From: Streptomyces misionensis
GTDB lineage: Bacteria > Actinomycetota > Actinomycetes > Streptomycetales > Streptomycetaceae
Assembly: GCF_007896895.1 (NCBI RefSeq)
Contig: NZ_VOGW01000185.1
Location: 48,637-110,666, forward strand
Direction of reading: 5' to 3'
Length of the DNA: 62,030 nucleotides
Below, piece after piece: positions 48,347-56,748 of this stretch. The translations under genes were made by a program, and so were the position numbers. The stretch's first letter is position 1; each line of letters starts with the position of its first letter. The notes beneath the pieces are model-generated. The model searched no databases and had not been told where the DNA came from. It saw only the letters and a program-made list of their open reading frames with translations.

Positions 48347-48723
48347 GAGTTCTCCTTGAGGGTAAAGCCCGAGTGGTACAGGGGGCGGTCCCGCCCGCCC
48401 CTGCGACTTGCCGACTGCGCCGTTGCCGCGGCCGGGCGACCAGGAACGTAACAGCGATGTAAGCGCCGCGAAAGACCTTGCAGAAAAAAAGTGCAAGGGA
48501 ACACGATGGTTATCGCGCCGTAACCCTGCCTCGATCGGCCCGCAACCGCGGAACGAAGCCGGTGAGACGACGACGGCCGACTTGTGCAAGACTCTGCAAG
48601 CTCTTGCCACCACCAACTCGAGGGAGCGCGATGAGGCAGCAACCCGTAGCGGGACGTCCGACCGGGCGCGCCCGGCGTCCGGGCGGTGGGCAAGGCGAGA
48701 GACGACCGGTACAGTCCGGTGGC
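48347..48723. promoter_or_regulatory. Divergent malE/malR control region with MalR operator motifs
   Basis: About 377 bp. CCTTGCA (48476-48482) and TGCAAGG (48492-48498) form an inverted repeat; TGCAAG occurs twice ten bases apart at 48585-48590 and 48595-48600, followed by CTTGCC at 48603. These cores recur at the aml and amlB promoters. MalR should bind here to repress malEFG and probably itself; maltodextrin would release it. Confidence 0.7.
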
Positions 48724-49758
48724 GTGACCACACGGCTTGCCGACATCGCTGCGCAGGCGGGGGTGAGCGAAGCGACCGTCAGCCGGGTCCTCAACGGGAA
48801 ACCGGGCGTCGCCGCCACCACCCGCCAGTCCGTGCTCGCCGCCCTCGACGTGCTGGGCTACGAGCGCCCGGTACGGCTGCGGCAGCGCAGCGAGGGCCTG
48901 GTGGGCCTGATCACGCCGGAGCTGGAGAACCCGATATTCCCGGCCCTGGCGCAGGTCATCGGCCAGGCGCTGACCCGCCAGGGCTACACCCCCGTGCTCG
49001 CCACCCAGACCCCCGGCGGCTCCACCGAGGACGAACTCACGGAGATGCTGGTGGACCGCGGGGTCGCGGGCATCATCTATGTCTCCGGGCTGCACGCGGA
49101 CACCACCGCCGACATGCAGCGCTACGAGCGGCTGCGCGCGCAGGGCGTGCCGTTCGTGCTGGTGGACGGGTTCTCGCCGTTGGTGCAGGCGCCCTTCATC
49201 TCCCCCGACGACCGGGCCGCGATGACCCTCGCGGTGACCCACCTGGTCTCCCTCGGCCACACCCGGATCGGGCTCGCGCTCGGACCGAAGCGGTTCGTGC
49301 CCGTGCAGCGCAAGATCGAGGGCTTCGTGCGGGCCGTGCAGGACCAGTTGGGGCTCGGCGCGCAGGCCGTGGAGTCGGAGCTGGTGCAGCACTCGCTGTA
49401 CACCCTGGAGGGCGGCCAGGCGGCCGCGTCGGCGCTGATCGACCGGGGCTGCACCGCGGTCGTCTGCGCCAGCGACATGATGGCCCTGGGCGCCATACGG
49501 GCCGCCCGCCAGCGCGGCCTGGAGGTGCCCACGGACTTCTCGGTGGTGGGCTTCGACGACTCCCCGCTGATCGCCTTCACCGACCCGCCGCTCACCACCG
49601 TCCGCAAGCCGGTCCCGGCGATGGGCCAGGCGGCCGTGCGCACGCTCCTGGAGGAGATCGGCGGTACGCCCGCCCCGCACAGCGAGTTCGTGTTCATGCC
49701 GGAGCTGGTGGTGCGGGGCTCGACGGCCTCGGCACCGCACGCGCTGCGGGCCTCCTGA
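48724..49758 (+). CDS. malR: Maltose-operon repressor MalR (LacI family)
   Basis: A 344-residue LacI/GalR regulator, the same length as S. coelicolor MalR (Reg1). The helix-turn-helix TRLADIAAQAGVSEATVSRV is at residues 3-22, then the hinge helix and periplasmic-binding-protein-like effector domain (GLVGLITPELENPIFPALAQ, SDDRAAMTLA-type loop, VVGFDDSPLIAFTDPPLTTV). I chose the GTG at 48724 because similarity begins there; the longer frame upstream lacks it. MalR represses malEFG and amylase genes; the operator motifs in the gap and at the aml promoters fit this. Confidence 0.96.
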   Translation: MTTRLADIAAQAGVSEATVSRVLNGKPGVAATTRQSVLAALDVLGYERPVRLRQRSEGLVGLITPELENPIFPALAQVIGQALTRQGYTPVLATQTPGGSTEDELTEMLVDRGVAGIIYVSGLHADTTADMQRYERLRAQGVPFVLVDGFSPLVQAPFISPDDRAAMTLAVTHLVSLGHTRIGLALGPKRFVPVQRKIEGFVRAVQDQLGLGAQAVESELVQHSLYTLEGGQAAASALIDRGCTAVVCASDMMALGAIRAARQRGLEVPTDFSVVGFDDSPLIAFTDPPLTTVRKPVPAMGQAAVRTLLEEIGGTPAPHSEFVFMPELVVRGSTASAPHALRAS

Positions 49759-49777
49759 CGGCGCGGGACCGCGCGCC

Positions 49778-49809
49778 CGTCCGTACGTCGTGGCTCGTCC
49801 GTACGTCGT
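49778..49809. repeat. 14-bp direct repeat between malR and the PAP2-like gene
   Basis: CGTCCGTACGTCGT occurs at 49778-49791 and 49796-49809 (period 18 bp), in the 120-bp gap after malR. It could be a double regulator site or a local duplication. Confidence 0.45.
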
Positions 49810-49879
49810 AGAAGGTGCGTCGCGGACCCGACCAGGGGATGATCGGGCGAAGAAGTCTTTTCTGGCAGACTTGATGCCT

Positions 49880-50734
49880 ATGAGTGACTCGACCGTGACG
49901 CAGTGGGAAGGTCGCGAGGAACAGGCCGGTCCGCAGGCCGTCACGGGCAGAGACAGCGGGGGTGCGCCGGGCCGGCTGCGGCGGCCGCGCAGACCCCGGC
50001 TGTGGTTCGAGATCCTTCTGATCGCGGTGAGTTACTGGACGTACTCGCTGATCCGCAACGCCGTCCCGGAGCAGAAGGACAAGGCGCTGCGCAACGCGGA
50101 CTGGATCTGGTCCACGGAGGGCGCGCTCGGCATCGACGTCGAGCGGTCGGTCAACCACGCCATGAACTCGGTGACTTGGCTGATCATCGGCATGAACTAC
50201 TACTACGCCACACTGCACTTCATCGTCACCATCGGGGTGCTGGTGTGGCTGTACCGGTGGCACCCGGGCCGGTACGCGGCCGCGCGGCTGGCGCTCTTCG
50301 CGACCACCGGGGGCGCGCTGGTGGGGTACTACCTGTTCCCGCTCGCCCCGCCCCGGCTGATGCGCGGCGGGCACTTCGTGGACACGGTGATGGTGCACCA
50401 CACCTGGGGCTCGATGGCCTCCGGGGACCTCAAGCACATGTCCAACCAGTACGCGGCGATGCCGTCCATGCACATCGGCTGGTCGCTGTGGTGCGGGCTG
50501 ACGATCTTCGCGCTGGCCTCGGTGCCGTGGGTGCGGGTGCTGGGGCTGCTGTACCCGGCGGTGACGCTGCTGGTGATCGTCTCCACCGCGAACCACTTCT
50601 GGCTGGACGCGGTGGGGGGCGTGCTGTGCCTCGCGTTCGGGTTCCTGGTGGCCCGCGTCTGGTACGGCGCCGTGCCGTACGCGCTGCCGCGGGTGGTGGC
50701 GGGCAGGTCCGCGCCCGAGCCGGCCCGGGCCTGA
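49880..50734 (+). CDS. PAP2-like inositol phosphorylceramide synthase/phosphatase-family membrane protein
   Basis: A 284-residue membrane protein with about six helices. The PAP2 signatures are spread along the chain: APPRLMRGGHFVDT, then AMPSMHIGWSLW (first His motif) and STANHFWLDAVGG (second His motif, Asp partner). It likely removes or transfers a lipid phosphate group at the membrane. The ribosome site is poor; ATGs at 49874 and 49880 are both possible and I take the second. It is transcribed toward glnE, which is convergent, with 13 bp between stops. Confidence 0.8.
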   Translation: MSDSTVTQWEGREEQAGPQAVTGRDSGGAPGRLRRPRRPRLWFEILLIAVSYWTYSLIRNAVPEQKDKALRNADWIWSTEGALGIDVERSVNHAMNSVTWLIIGMNYYYATLHFIVTIGVLVWLYRWHPGRYAAARLALFATTGGALVGYYLFPLAPPRLMRGGHFVDTVMVHHTWGSMASGDLKHMSNQYAAMPSMHIGWSLWCGLTIFALASVPWVRVLGLLYPAVTLLVIVSTANHFWLDAVGGVLCLAFGFLVARVWYGAVPYALPRVVAGRSAPEPARA

Positions 50735-50747
50735 CGTCGCGGCCCGG

Positions 50748-53747
50748 TCAGGGCGCGTCGTCGTAGAACAGCTCTTCCATGACGGCGCGGGCCCGGCGGG
50801 TGGTACGGCCGTAGTCGTCCAGCATGTCGCCGACGTGGCCCTCGCCGTAGCCGAGGTAACGGCCCACCGCCGCCAGTTCGCGCGGCTGGGTGGGGAAGGT
50901 GTCTCCCGCGCGGCCCCGGACCAGCATCACCGCGTTGCGGACCCGGGTGGCCAGCACCCAGGCCTCGTCCAGGATCGCCGTCTCCTCCTCGCCCAGCAGC
51001 CCCGCGTCCCGTGCCGCCGCCAGCGCCGCCCTCGTGCGGGTCGTGCGCAGGCCCGCGATCTCGTGGCCGTGCCGCATCTGGAGCAGCTGGACCGTCCACT
51101 CCACGTCCGACAGGCCGCCGGGGCCCAGCTTGGTGTGCAGCCTCGGGTCGGCGCCGCGCGGCAGCCGCTCCGACTCCATCCGCGCCTTCAGCCGCCGGAT
51201 CTCCCGCACGGCGTCCTCGGTCAGGCCCCGCGCCGGGTAGCGCAGCGGGTCGATCAGCTCAGTGAAGCGCCGGCCCAGCTCCGCGTCGCCGGCCACCGGC
51301 TCGGCCCGCAGCAGCGCCTGGGACTCCCAGACCAGGGACCAGCGGCGGTAGTACGCCTCGTACGCCTTCAGGGTGCGCACCAGCGGGCCCGACTTGCCCT
51401 CCGGGCGCAGATCGGCGTCGATCAGCAGCGGCGGGTCGGCGCTGGGCAGCTGGAGCAGTCTGCGCATCTCGGAGACGACCTTGCCCGCGGCCGCGGCGGC
51501 CTCGTGCTCGTCCACGCCCTCCTGCGGCTCGTGCACGAACAGGACGTCCGCGTCGGAGCCGTAGCCCAGTTCGTGGCCGCCGAAGCGGCCCATCCCGATG
51601 ATCGCGAACCGGGTGGGCAGGGTGTCGCCCCAGCCGGAGCGGACCACGGCGCGCAGGGTGCCCGCGAGAGTGGCGGCGGTGAGGTCGGAGACGGCCGCGC
51701 CGACGAGGTCCACGAGGGCGCCCTGGTCGGCCTCCACCGGGCTGGCCTCGGTGCCGTACGAGCCGACGATGTCCGCGGCGGCGGTGCGGAACAGTTCGCG
51801 GCGGCGCACCCCGCGGGCGGCGGTGACGCCCTGTTCACCGTTCTCGGCGCGCCCCACGGCGGCGAGCATCTCCTGTTCCAGGGCGGCGCGGCCGCGCGGG
51901 GCGAGGCCCGCTCCGTCGCCGTCGCCGAGGAGCGCGACGGCCTCGGGGGCGCGCATCAGCAGGTCGGGGGCGAGGCGGCCGGCGGAGAGCACGCGGGCCA
52001 GGTTCTCCGCCGCGGCGCCCTCGTCGCGCAGCAGGCGCAGGTACCAGGGGGTCTTGCCGAGGGCGTCGGAGACCTTGCGGAAGTTGAGCAGGCCCGCGTC
52101 CGGGTCGGCCGAGTCGGCGAACCACCCGAGGAGGACGGGCAGCAGCGTGCGCTGGATGGCCGCCTTGCGGGTCACTCCGGAGGCCAGCGCCTCCAGGTGG
52201 CGCAGGGCGGCGGCGGGGTCGGCGTAGCCGAGGGCGACCAGGCGCTGCCGGGCGGCCTCGGGGCTCAGCCGGGTCTCGCCGGGGGCGAGCTGGGCGACCG
52301 CGTCCAGCAGCGGGCGGTAGAACAGCTTCTCGTGCAGGCGCCGGACGACCGTGGTGTGCCGCTTCCACTCCCGGGTCAGCTCGGTGACCGGGTTGGCGCG
52401 CAGGCCGAGGGAGCGGCCGAGGCGGCGCAGGTCCTCCTCGGCCTTGGGCACGAGGTGGGTGCGGCGCAGGCGGTAGAGCTGGATGCGGTGTTCCATCGCG
52501 CGCAGGAAGCGGTAGGCCTCGTCGAGGCGGGCGGCGTCCTCCCGGCCGACGTAGCCGCCGGCGGCCAGTGCCTGCAGGGCCTTGAGGGTGGTGCCGCTGC
52601 GCAGGGTGGCGTCGGTGCGGCCGTGCACCAACTGGAGGAGCTGTACGGCGAATTCGACGTCCCGCAGGCCGCCGGGGCCCAGCTTGAGTTCTCGTTCGAC
52701 CTCGGTGGGCGGGATGTTGTCCACGACGCGGCGGCGCATCTGCTGCACGTCGGTGACGAAGTTCTCGCGGTCCGCGGCCTGCCAGACCAGCGGGTGCAGG
52801 GTGTCCAGGTAGGCCTGGCCGAGGTCCTGGTCGCCGGCCACCGGGCGGGCCTTGAGCAGGGCCTGGAACTCCCAGGTCTTCGCCCAGCGCTGGTAGTAGG
52901 CGAGGTGGGAGGAGAGGGTGCGGACCAGGGGGCCGTTGCGGCCCTCGGGGCGGAGGTTGGCGTCCACCGGCCAGATGGAGCCCTCGACGGTGGTCTCCGA
53001 GCAGATGCGCATCAGGCGGGAGGCGAGGCGGGTGGCGGCGGTGAGGGCCTTGGTCTCGTCGGTGCCCTCCACCGCTTCCGCGACGAAGATCACGTCCACG
53101 TCGGAGACGTAGTTCAGTTCGTGGCCGCCGCACTTGCCCATGCCGATCACGGCGAGGCGGCAGGCGGCGGCGTCGGCCGGGGCCTCGGTCCGCGCCATGG
53201 CCAGGGCGGCGCGCAGGGTGGCGGTGGCGAGGTCGGCGAGTTCGGCGGCGGTCTCGGCCACGTCCGTGGTGCCGCAGACGTCCCGCGCGGCGATGGACAG
53301 CAGGCAGCGGCGGTAGGCGATGCGCAGGGCGACGGGGTCGGTGGCCCCGGCGAGGCCGCGTTCGAACTCGGTGAGGCCCGGGTGCAGGTCCTGGGACTCG
53401 TAGGTGACCAGGGCCTGCCAGTCGCCGGGGTGGCGGGCGAGGTGGTCGGCGAGGGCGGCGGAGGCGCCCAGGACTCCGAGGAGGCGGTCCCGCAGGGGCT
53501 TGGCCGCGATCAGGGTGTCGAGGAGTTCACGGCGGGCGGCGGGGGCCGGCTGGGCCTCCAGGAGGCGGACCAGGCCGTGCAGGGCGAGGTCGGGGTCGGC
53601 GGTGGCGCCCAGGGCTTCCAGCAAAAAGGGGTCGTCGCGGACGGGGGCCAGTTCGGGGGTGTCCAGCAGCCGCTCGGCGGCGGTGGCGTCGGTGAAGCCG
53701 TGTCGGAGCAGGCGCGTGAAGGTGCTGCTTCTGCGGCCCGGCGTCAT
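50748..53747 (-). CDS. glnE: Glutamine-synthetase adenylyltransferase / adenylyl-removing enzyme
   Basis: A 999-residue bifunctional nucleotidyltransferase. Two homologous nucleotidyltransferase domains are visible: VIGMGKCGGHELNYVSDVDV at about residue 200 (adenylyl-removing half) and IGMGRFGGHELGYGSDADV at about 720 (adenylylating half), each followed by a helical domain. It controls GSI by AMP transfer to Tyr397, which is present in the glnA product of this window. The gene ends 13 bp from the PAP2-like gene on the opposite strand. Length and layout are standard for Streptomyces GlnE. Confidence 0.97.
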   Translation of the reverse strand: MTPGRRSSTFTRLLRHGFTDATAAERLLDTPELAPVRDDPFLLEALGATADPDLALHGLVRLLEAQPAPAARRELLDTLIAAKPLRDRLLGVLGASAALADHLARHPGDWQALVTYESQDLHPGLTEFERGLAGATDPVALRIAYRRCLLSIAARDVCGTTDVAETAAELADLATATLRAALAMARTEAPADAAACRLAVIGMGKCGGHELNYVSDVDVIFVAEAVEGTDETKALTAATRLASRLMRICSETTVEGSIWPVDANLRPEGRNGPLVRTLSSHLAYYQRWAKTWEFQALLKARPVAGDQDLGQAYLDTLHPLVWQAADRENFVTDVQQMRRRVVDNIPPTEVERELKLGPGGLRDVEFAVQLLQLVHGRTDATLRSGTTLKALQALAAGGYVGREDAARLDEAYRFLRAMEHRIQLYRLRRTHLVPKAEEDLRRLGRSLGLRANPVTELTREWKRHTTVVRRLHEKLFYRPLLDAVAQLAPGETRLSPEAARQRLVALGYADPAAALRHLEALASGVTRKAAIQRTLLPVLLGWFADSADPDAGLLNFRKVSDALGKTPWYLRLLRDEGAAAENLARVLSAGRLAPDLLMRAPEAVALLGDGDGAGLAPRGRAALEQEMLAAVGRAENGEQGVTAARGVRRRELFRTAAADIVGSYGTEASPVEADQGALVDLVGAAVSDLTAATLAGTLRAVVRSGWGDTLPTRFAIIGMGRFGGHELGYGSDADVLFVHEPQEGVDEHEAAAAAGKVVSEMRRLLQLPSADPPLLIDADLRPEGKSGPLVRTLKAYEAYYRRWSLVWESQALLRAEPVAGDAELGRRFTELIDPLRYPARGLTEDAVREIRRLKARMESERLPRGADPRLHTKLGPGGLSDVEWTVQLLQMRHGHEIAGLRTTRTRAALAAARDAGLLGEEETAILDEAWVLATRVRNAVMLVRGRAGDTFPTQPRELAAVGRYLGYGEGHVGDMLDDYGRTTRRARAVMEELFYDDAP

Positions 53748-53765
53748 TCTGGGGCTCCCCTCGGG

Positions 53766-54389
53766 TCACTGGTCCTGGGTGGAGCGTAGTCGCCCGCGCC
53801 GGGCCGTGCCGGGGGAGGTGCCGCGCGGGGTGATCAGGGCCGGTGCGGTGTCCCGCGGATCGCCCCCGTCGGCCCGGGTCCACGGCCGGTGGCGCAGCGA
53901 GGGCGCCGCGTGCCGCAGGCCGTCGTGCGGGTTCCGTCCCCGCTCGGGCACCGGGCCCTCGGCGTCGTGGGGCAGCGCGGGGTGACCGACCGCCAGGAGC
54001 GGGACGTACCGCTCCATGGAGCGGCCGGCGCCGGTCAGGTGGAACCACGAGCGCGGGGGTGCCTGTCCGGGCGGTCCTCGTACGGCCGGCGACGCGAAGC
54101 CGCCGTCCGGCCAGAGTCCCCCGTCGCCGATCTCGGGACGCGGCGGAGCACGCGGACGGACGATGCCCGATGCCCGATGCCACGCTCCACCCGCTCCACC
54201 TGACCGGCGCCCGCGGCTCCCCCGCCGGACTGCCGCCACCGGCGCCTCGCGCGAGAGCCCGGGAGCCTGGACCGCGCCCGCTCGGGCGGAGGCGCAACCG
54301 CCCGCCGGGGGCCGCCGCGGACTTCGCGGTCCGGCATGCCGAGGCCGGTCACGGGACCGACCCCAGGTCGCCTCGACAAGCGGGCGCAC
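53766..54389 (-). CDS. Unrecognised open reading frame, possibly a remnant
   Basis: In the 715-bp gap between glnE and the SDR genes (53748-54462), a minus-strand frame of up to 207 codons has a coding-like base pattern in its 3' part: in 53941-54000 its third positions are almost all G or C. The C-terminal part (EIGDGGLWPDGGFASPAV, then WFHLTGAGRSMERYVPLLAV) looks protein-like; the upstream part is Arg/Pro-rich and shadow-like. I see no ribosome site and no family. It may be an orphan or a decayed gene, so treat it as low confidence. Nothing else is evident in the gap. Confidence 0.25.
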   Translation of the reverse strand: MRPLVEATWGRSRDRPRHAGPRSPRRPPAGGCASARAGAVQAPGLSREAPVAAVRRGSRGRRSGGAGGAWHRASGIVRPRAPPRPEIGDGGLWPDGGFASPAVRGPPGQAPPRSWFHLTGAGRSMERYVPLLAVGHPALPHDAEGPVPERGRNPHDGLRHAAPSLRHRPWTRADGGDPRDTAPALITPRGTSPGTARRGRLRSTQDQ

Positions 54390-54425
54390 GCCTTCCGCGG
54401 CGCGGTGACGGCGACCGCCGCCGCC

Positions 54426-54469
54426 GTGCGGACACCCCTCCTCGTACGTGCGGACACCCCTCCTAGTAC
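54426..54469. repeat. 22-bp tandem duplication at the 3' end of an SDR gene
   Basis: GTGCGGACACCCCTCCTCGT and two more bases (54426-54447) are repeated at 54448-54469 with one C/A change. The second copy contains the SDR stop codon. The duplication is recent in appearance. Confidence 0.6.
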
Positions 54470-55212
54470 GCGAGCTGCCCGATGCCCCCGTCGACGCGCA
54501 GCACGGTCCCCGCGGTGTACGCGGATTCGTCCGAGGCGAGATAGACCGCCGCCTTCGCCAGTTCGGTGGCGGTTCCGAGGCGGTGGAGAGGCACGGTCCG
54601 CCGGAGTTCCTCGTAGAGGGCGGCCTGGCGCTCGGGCCCGAGGGACGCGAACACGTTGGTGATCGTCGGGCCCGGGCTCAGTCCGTTGACGCGGATGCCC
54701 CGGTCCTTCAGCTCATGGGTCAGCCCTCGCGTGTAGGAGAGCAGGCCCGCCTTGGCCGCGCCGTAGACCGTCGCGTTCTCGTGTCCGATGTACGCGGAGA
54801 CCGAGCCGACGAGGATGACCGAGGACTGCGCGGAGAAGAGCGGCAGCAGGTCCCTGATCAGGAAGAACGGCGACTTGAGATTGGTCGCGAGGAGCCGGTC
54901 GAACGCCTCCTCGGTCCATGCCTCGATCGGGAGGTGGGTGACGTCGGCGGCGTTGCTCATGAGGATGTCGAGCTTCGGCCACTCCTCCCGCAGCCGTGCC
55001 GCGAGCACCGCCTGGCCGGGTACGTCGCCGGCGTCACTGACGATGGTCAGCAGCGGGCCGTCCAGTTGCCGGGCTGCCGCGTCCAGCTTCTCCCGTGAAC
55101 GGCCGGTGATGGCGACGGTCGCTCCCTCGGCGAGGAACTCGCGGGCCGTTTCCAGGCCGATGCCGCTCGTCCCCCCTGTGATCAGCGCGTGTTTTCCCGC
55201 AAGACGATCCAT
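54463..55212 (-). CDS. SDR-family oxidoreductase
   Basis: A 249-residue classical SDR. Cofactor motif HALITGGTSGIGLETA (residues about 8-23), NAA motif SNAADVTH, serine in LVGSVSAYIG, Tyr-x3-Lys in YGAAKAG and the C-terminal VDGGIGQ. It uses NAD(P) to oxidise or reduce an unknown substrate. ATG behind GGAGAG. It lies 14 bp after the second SDR in the same direction, so the two form an operon next to a divergent TetR gene. Clade and substrate are not assignable. Confidence 0.9.
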   Translation of the reverse strand: MDRLAGKHALITGGTSGIGLETAREFLAEGATVAITGRSREKLDAAARQLDGPLLTIVSDAGDVPGQAVLAARLREEWPKLDILMSNAADVTHLPIEAWTEEAFDRLLATNLKSPFFLIRDLLPLFSAQSSVILVGSVSAYIGHENATVYGAAKAGLLSYTRGLTHELKDRGIRVNGLSPGPTITNVFASLGPERQAALYEELRRTVPLHRLGTATELAKAAVYLASDESAYTAGTVLRVDGGIGQLAY

Positions 55213-55226
55213 TGTCCTGTCTCTCC

Positions 55227-55976
55227 TCAGATCGCGGTGCGGCCACCGTCGGCGGCCACGATCGCACCGGTCATGTAGCTCGCCCGGTCGCCGGCGAGAA
55301 AGGCGATCACGTGGGCCACCTCGGCCGGGTCGGAGGTGCGCTTGAGCGCGGTGGTCAGGCCCATGCCACCCATGTCCGGGCCCATCGCCTCGACCACCTT
55401 CGCGGTGCGCATCGGGCCCGGGACGACGGCGTTGACCCGCACGTTCGACGCGGCGAATTCCGCCGCCCAGGTGCGGGTCAGCGATTCGAGCGCCGCCTTG
55501 GTGGCGCCGTAGACGGCCATGCCCGGCATGCCGAGTCCGGCCGCGGTGGAGCTGACGTTGACGATGCTGCCGCCGCCGCCCGCGGCCATCTTCTCCGCGA
55601 GCAGGGCGGTGAGCAGGAACGGAGCGCGCACATTGACCGCGAAGGCGGCCTCGTAGCTCGCGAGGTCCTGCCCGGTGGTCGGGGAGAACGTCATGACGCT
55701 CGCGTTGTTGACCAGGATGTCGACGGCTCCGGCGCCCTCGACCAGTTGTCGCACGCCCGCCGGGTCGGACACGTCGGCAGCGATGAAACGCACCGCCGCG
55801 GCGGACTCGCCGCCGGCTGCGCGGAGGTCTTCCACGACCTGGGCACCGCGCCGCGGATCGGTGCCGGTCAGGATCAGGTCGGCGCCGCCCGCGGCCAACA
55901 CCCTGGCCGTCGCGTGCCCGAGTCCGCCGATCGCGCCGGACCCGGTGACGAGTGCCGTCTTGCCTGCAAATTCCAT
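55227..55976 (-). CDS. SDR-family oxidoreductase
   Basis: A 249-residue classical SDR. Cofactor motif ALVTGSGAIGGLGHATA, with an unusual spacing of the glycines, then NNASVM, NVSSTAAGL, YGATKAA and the C-terminal VAADGGRTAI. It is the first gene of a two-SDR operon. Two putative TetR operators lie directly upstream, between it and the divergent TetR gene, which should therefore control it. The substrate is unknown. Confidence 0.9.
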   Translation of the reverse strand: MEFAGKTALVTGSGAIGGLGHATARVLAAGGADLILTGTDPRRGAQVVEDLRAAGGESAAAVRFIAADVSDPAGVRQLVEGAGAVDILVNNASVMTFSPTTGQDLASYEAAFAVNVRAPFLLTALLAEKMAAGGGGSIVNVSSTAAGLGMPGMAVYGATKAALESLTRTWAAEFAASNVRVNAVVPGPMRTAKVVEAMGPDMGGMGLTTALKRTSDPAEVAHVIAFLAGDRASYMTGAIVAADGGRTAI

Positions 55977-56008
55977 TGCTTCGCCCTTCGCGCCGACCGG
56001 AGCGGCCG

Positions 56009-56081
56009 ACTTCTGTGCATGCGTTCAAGAAGTGCCGCAACGGAAGCTACGACTTCTTGAACGGCCAGTCAAGAAGTCGTA
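56009..56081. promoter_or_regulatory. Two putative TetR operators in a divergent promoter
   Basis: A perfect inverted repeat has 13-bp arms, TACGACTTCTTGA (56048-56060) and TCAAGAAGTCGTA (56069-56081), with an 8-bp spacer. A weaker relative, ACTTCT...AAGAAGT, spans about 56010-56033. They sit between the SDR start (55976) and the TetR start (56093). Confidence 0.75.
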
Positions 56082-56092
56082 GGATCAAGCGC

Positions 56093-56692
56093 GTGGCACG
56101 AACCGGACGCCCCCGCGAGTTCGACAGGGAACAGACGCTGGAGCGCGCACTCGAACTGTTCTGGTCCCGGGGATACGGGGCGACGTCGATCCAGGACCTG
56201 GTCGACGCACTGGCCGTCGAACGCGGCAGCCTCTACGGCGCGTTCGGCGACAAGCGCCGCTTCTACCTGGAAGCCGTCAGGCTCTACTGGGAGGTGTACG
56301 AGCGCCACCTGATCGCCGCGCTCGACACCAGCCCGCTGCTGCCCGCCCTGCGCGAGATCCTGACCCATCCCGTGCGGCTGGACGAACTGGTCTCCGACGT
56401 GGGCGTGCCGCAGGGCTGCCTGGTCGGCAACACGACCGCCGAACTCGTCCCCCAGGACGGCGAGGCCACGGAGATCGTCACCCGCTCGTACCGCCGGTTC
56501 ACCGGCATCGTCGCCGACGCGCTCCGCCGCGCGCAGGCCGCCAAAGAGGTCACGGACGGCGCCCGCCCCGAGGCCCAGGCCCAGATGCTGCTCTACCTGG
56601 TCCAAGGTCTCTCGCTCGTGTCGCGGGCGGGGCTCGACAGGACCGCGGCCCTGGCGGCGGTCGACGCGGCGGTGGACGGGTTGCGGGCGTGA
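56093..56692 (+). CDS. TetR-family repressor with a conserved sensor-like cysteine
   Basis: A 199-residue TetR. Helix-turn-helix GATSIQDLVDALAVERGSLYGAFGDK (about residues 29-54). The ligand domain contains VPQGCLVGNTTAEL; a cysteine in this position is found in NemR/ComR-type regulators, where it senses electrophiles or metals, which is an analogy. GTG start with AGGAT upstream; the longer frame has no family similarity. It should repress the divergent two-SDR operon through the inverted repeats immediately upstream, and possibly the amidohydrolase downstream. Confidence 0.88.
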   Translation: MARTGRPREFDREQTLERALELFWSRGYGATSIQDLVDALAVERGSLYGAFGDKRRFYLEAVRLYWEVYERHLIAALDTSPLLPALREILTHPVRLDELVSDVGVPQGCLVGNTTAELVPQDGEATEIVTRSYRRFTGIVADALRRAQAAKEVTDGARPEAQAQMLLYLVQGLSLVSRAGLDRTAALAAVDAAVDGLRA

Positions 56693-56748
56693 CCGGAACA
56701 CGCACCCCGTCCTGAACACCTACTCGGAACGTCTCAGGAGTCGAAGCG

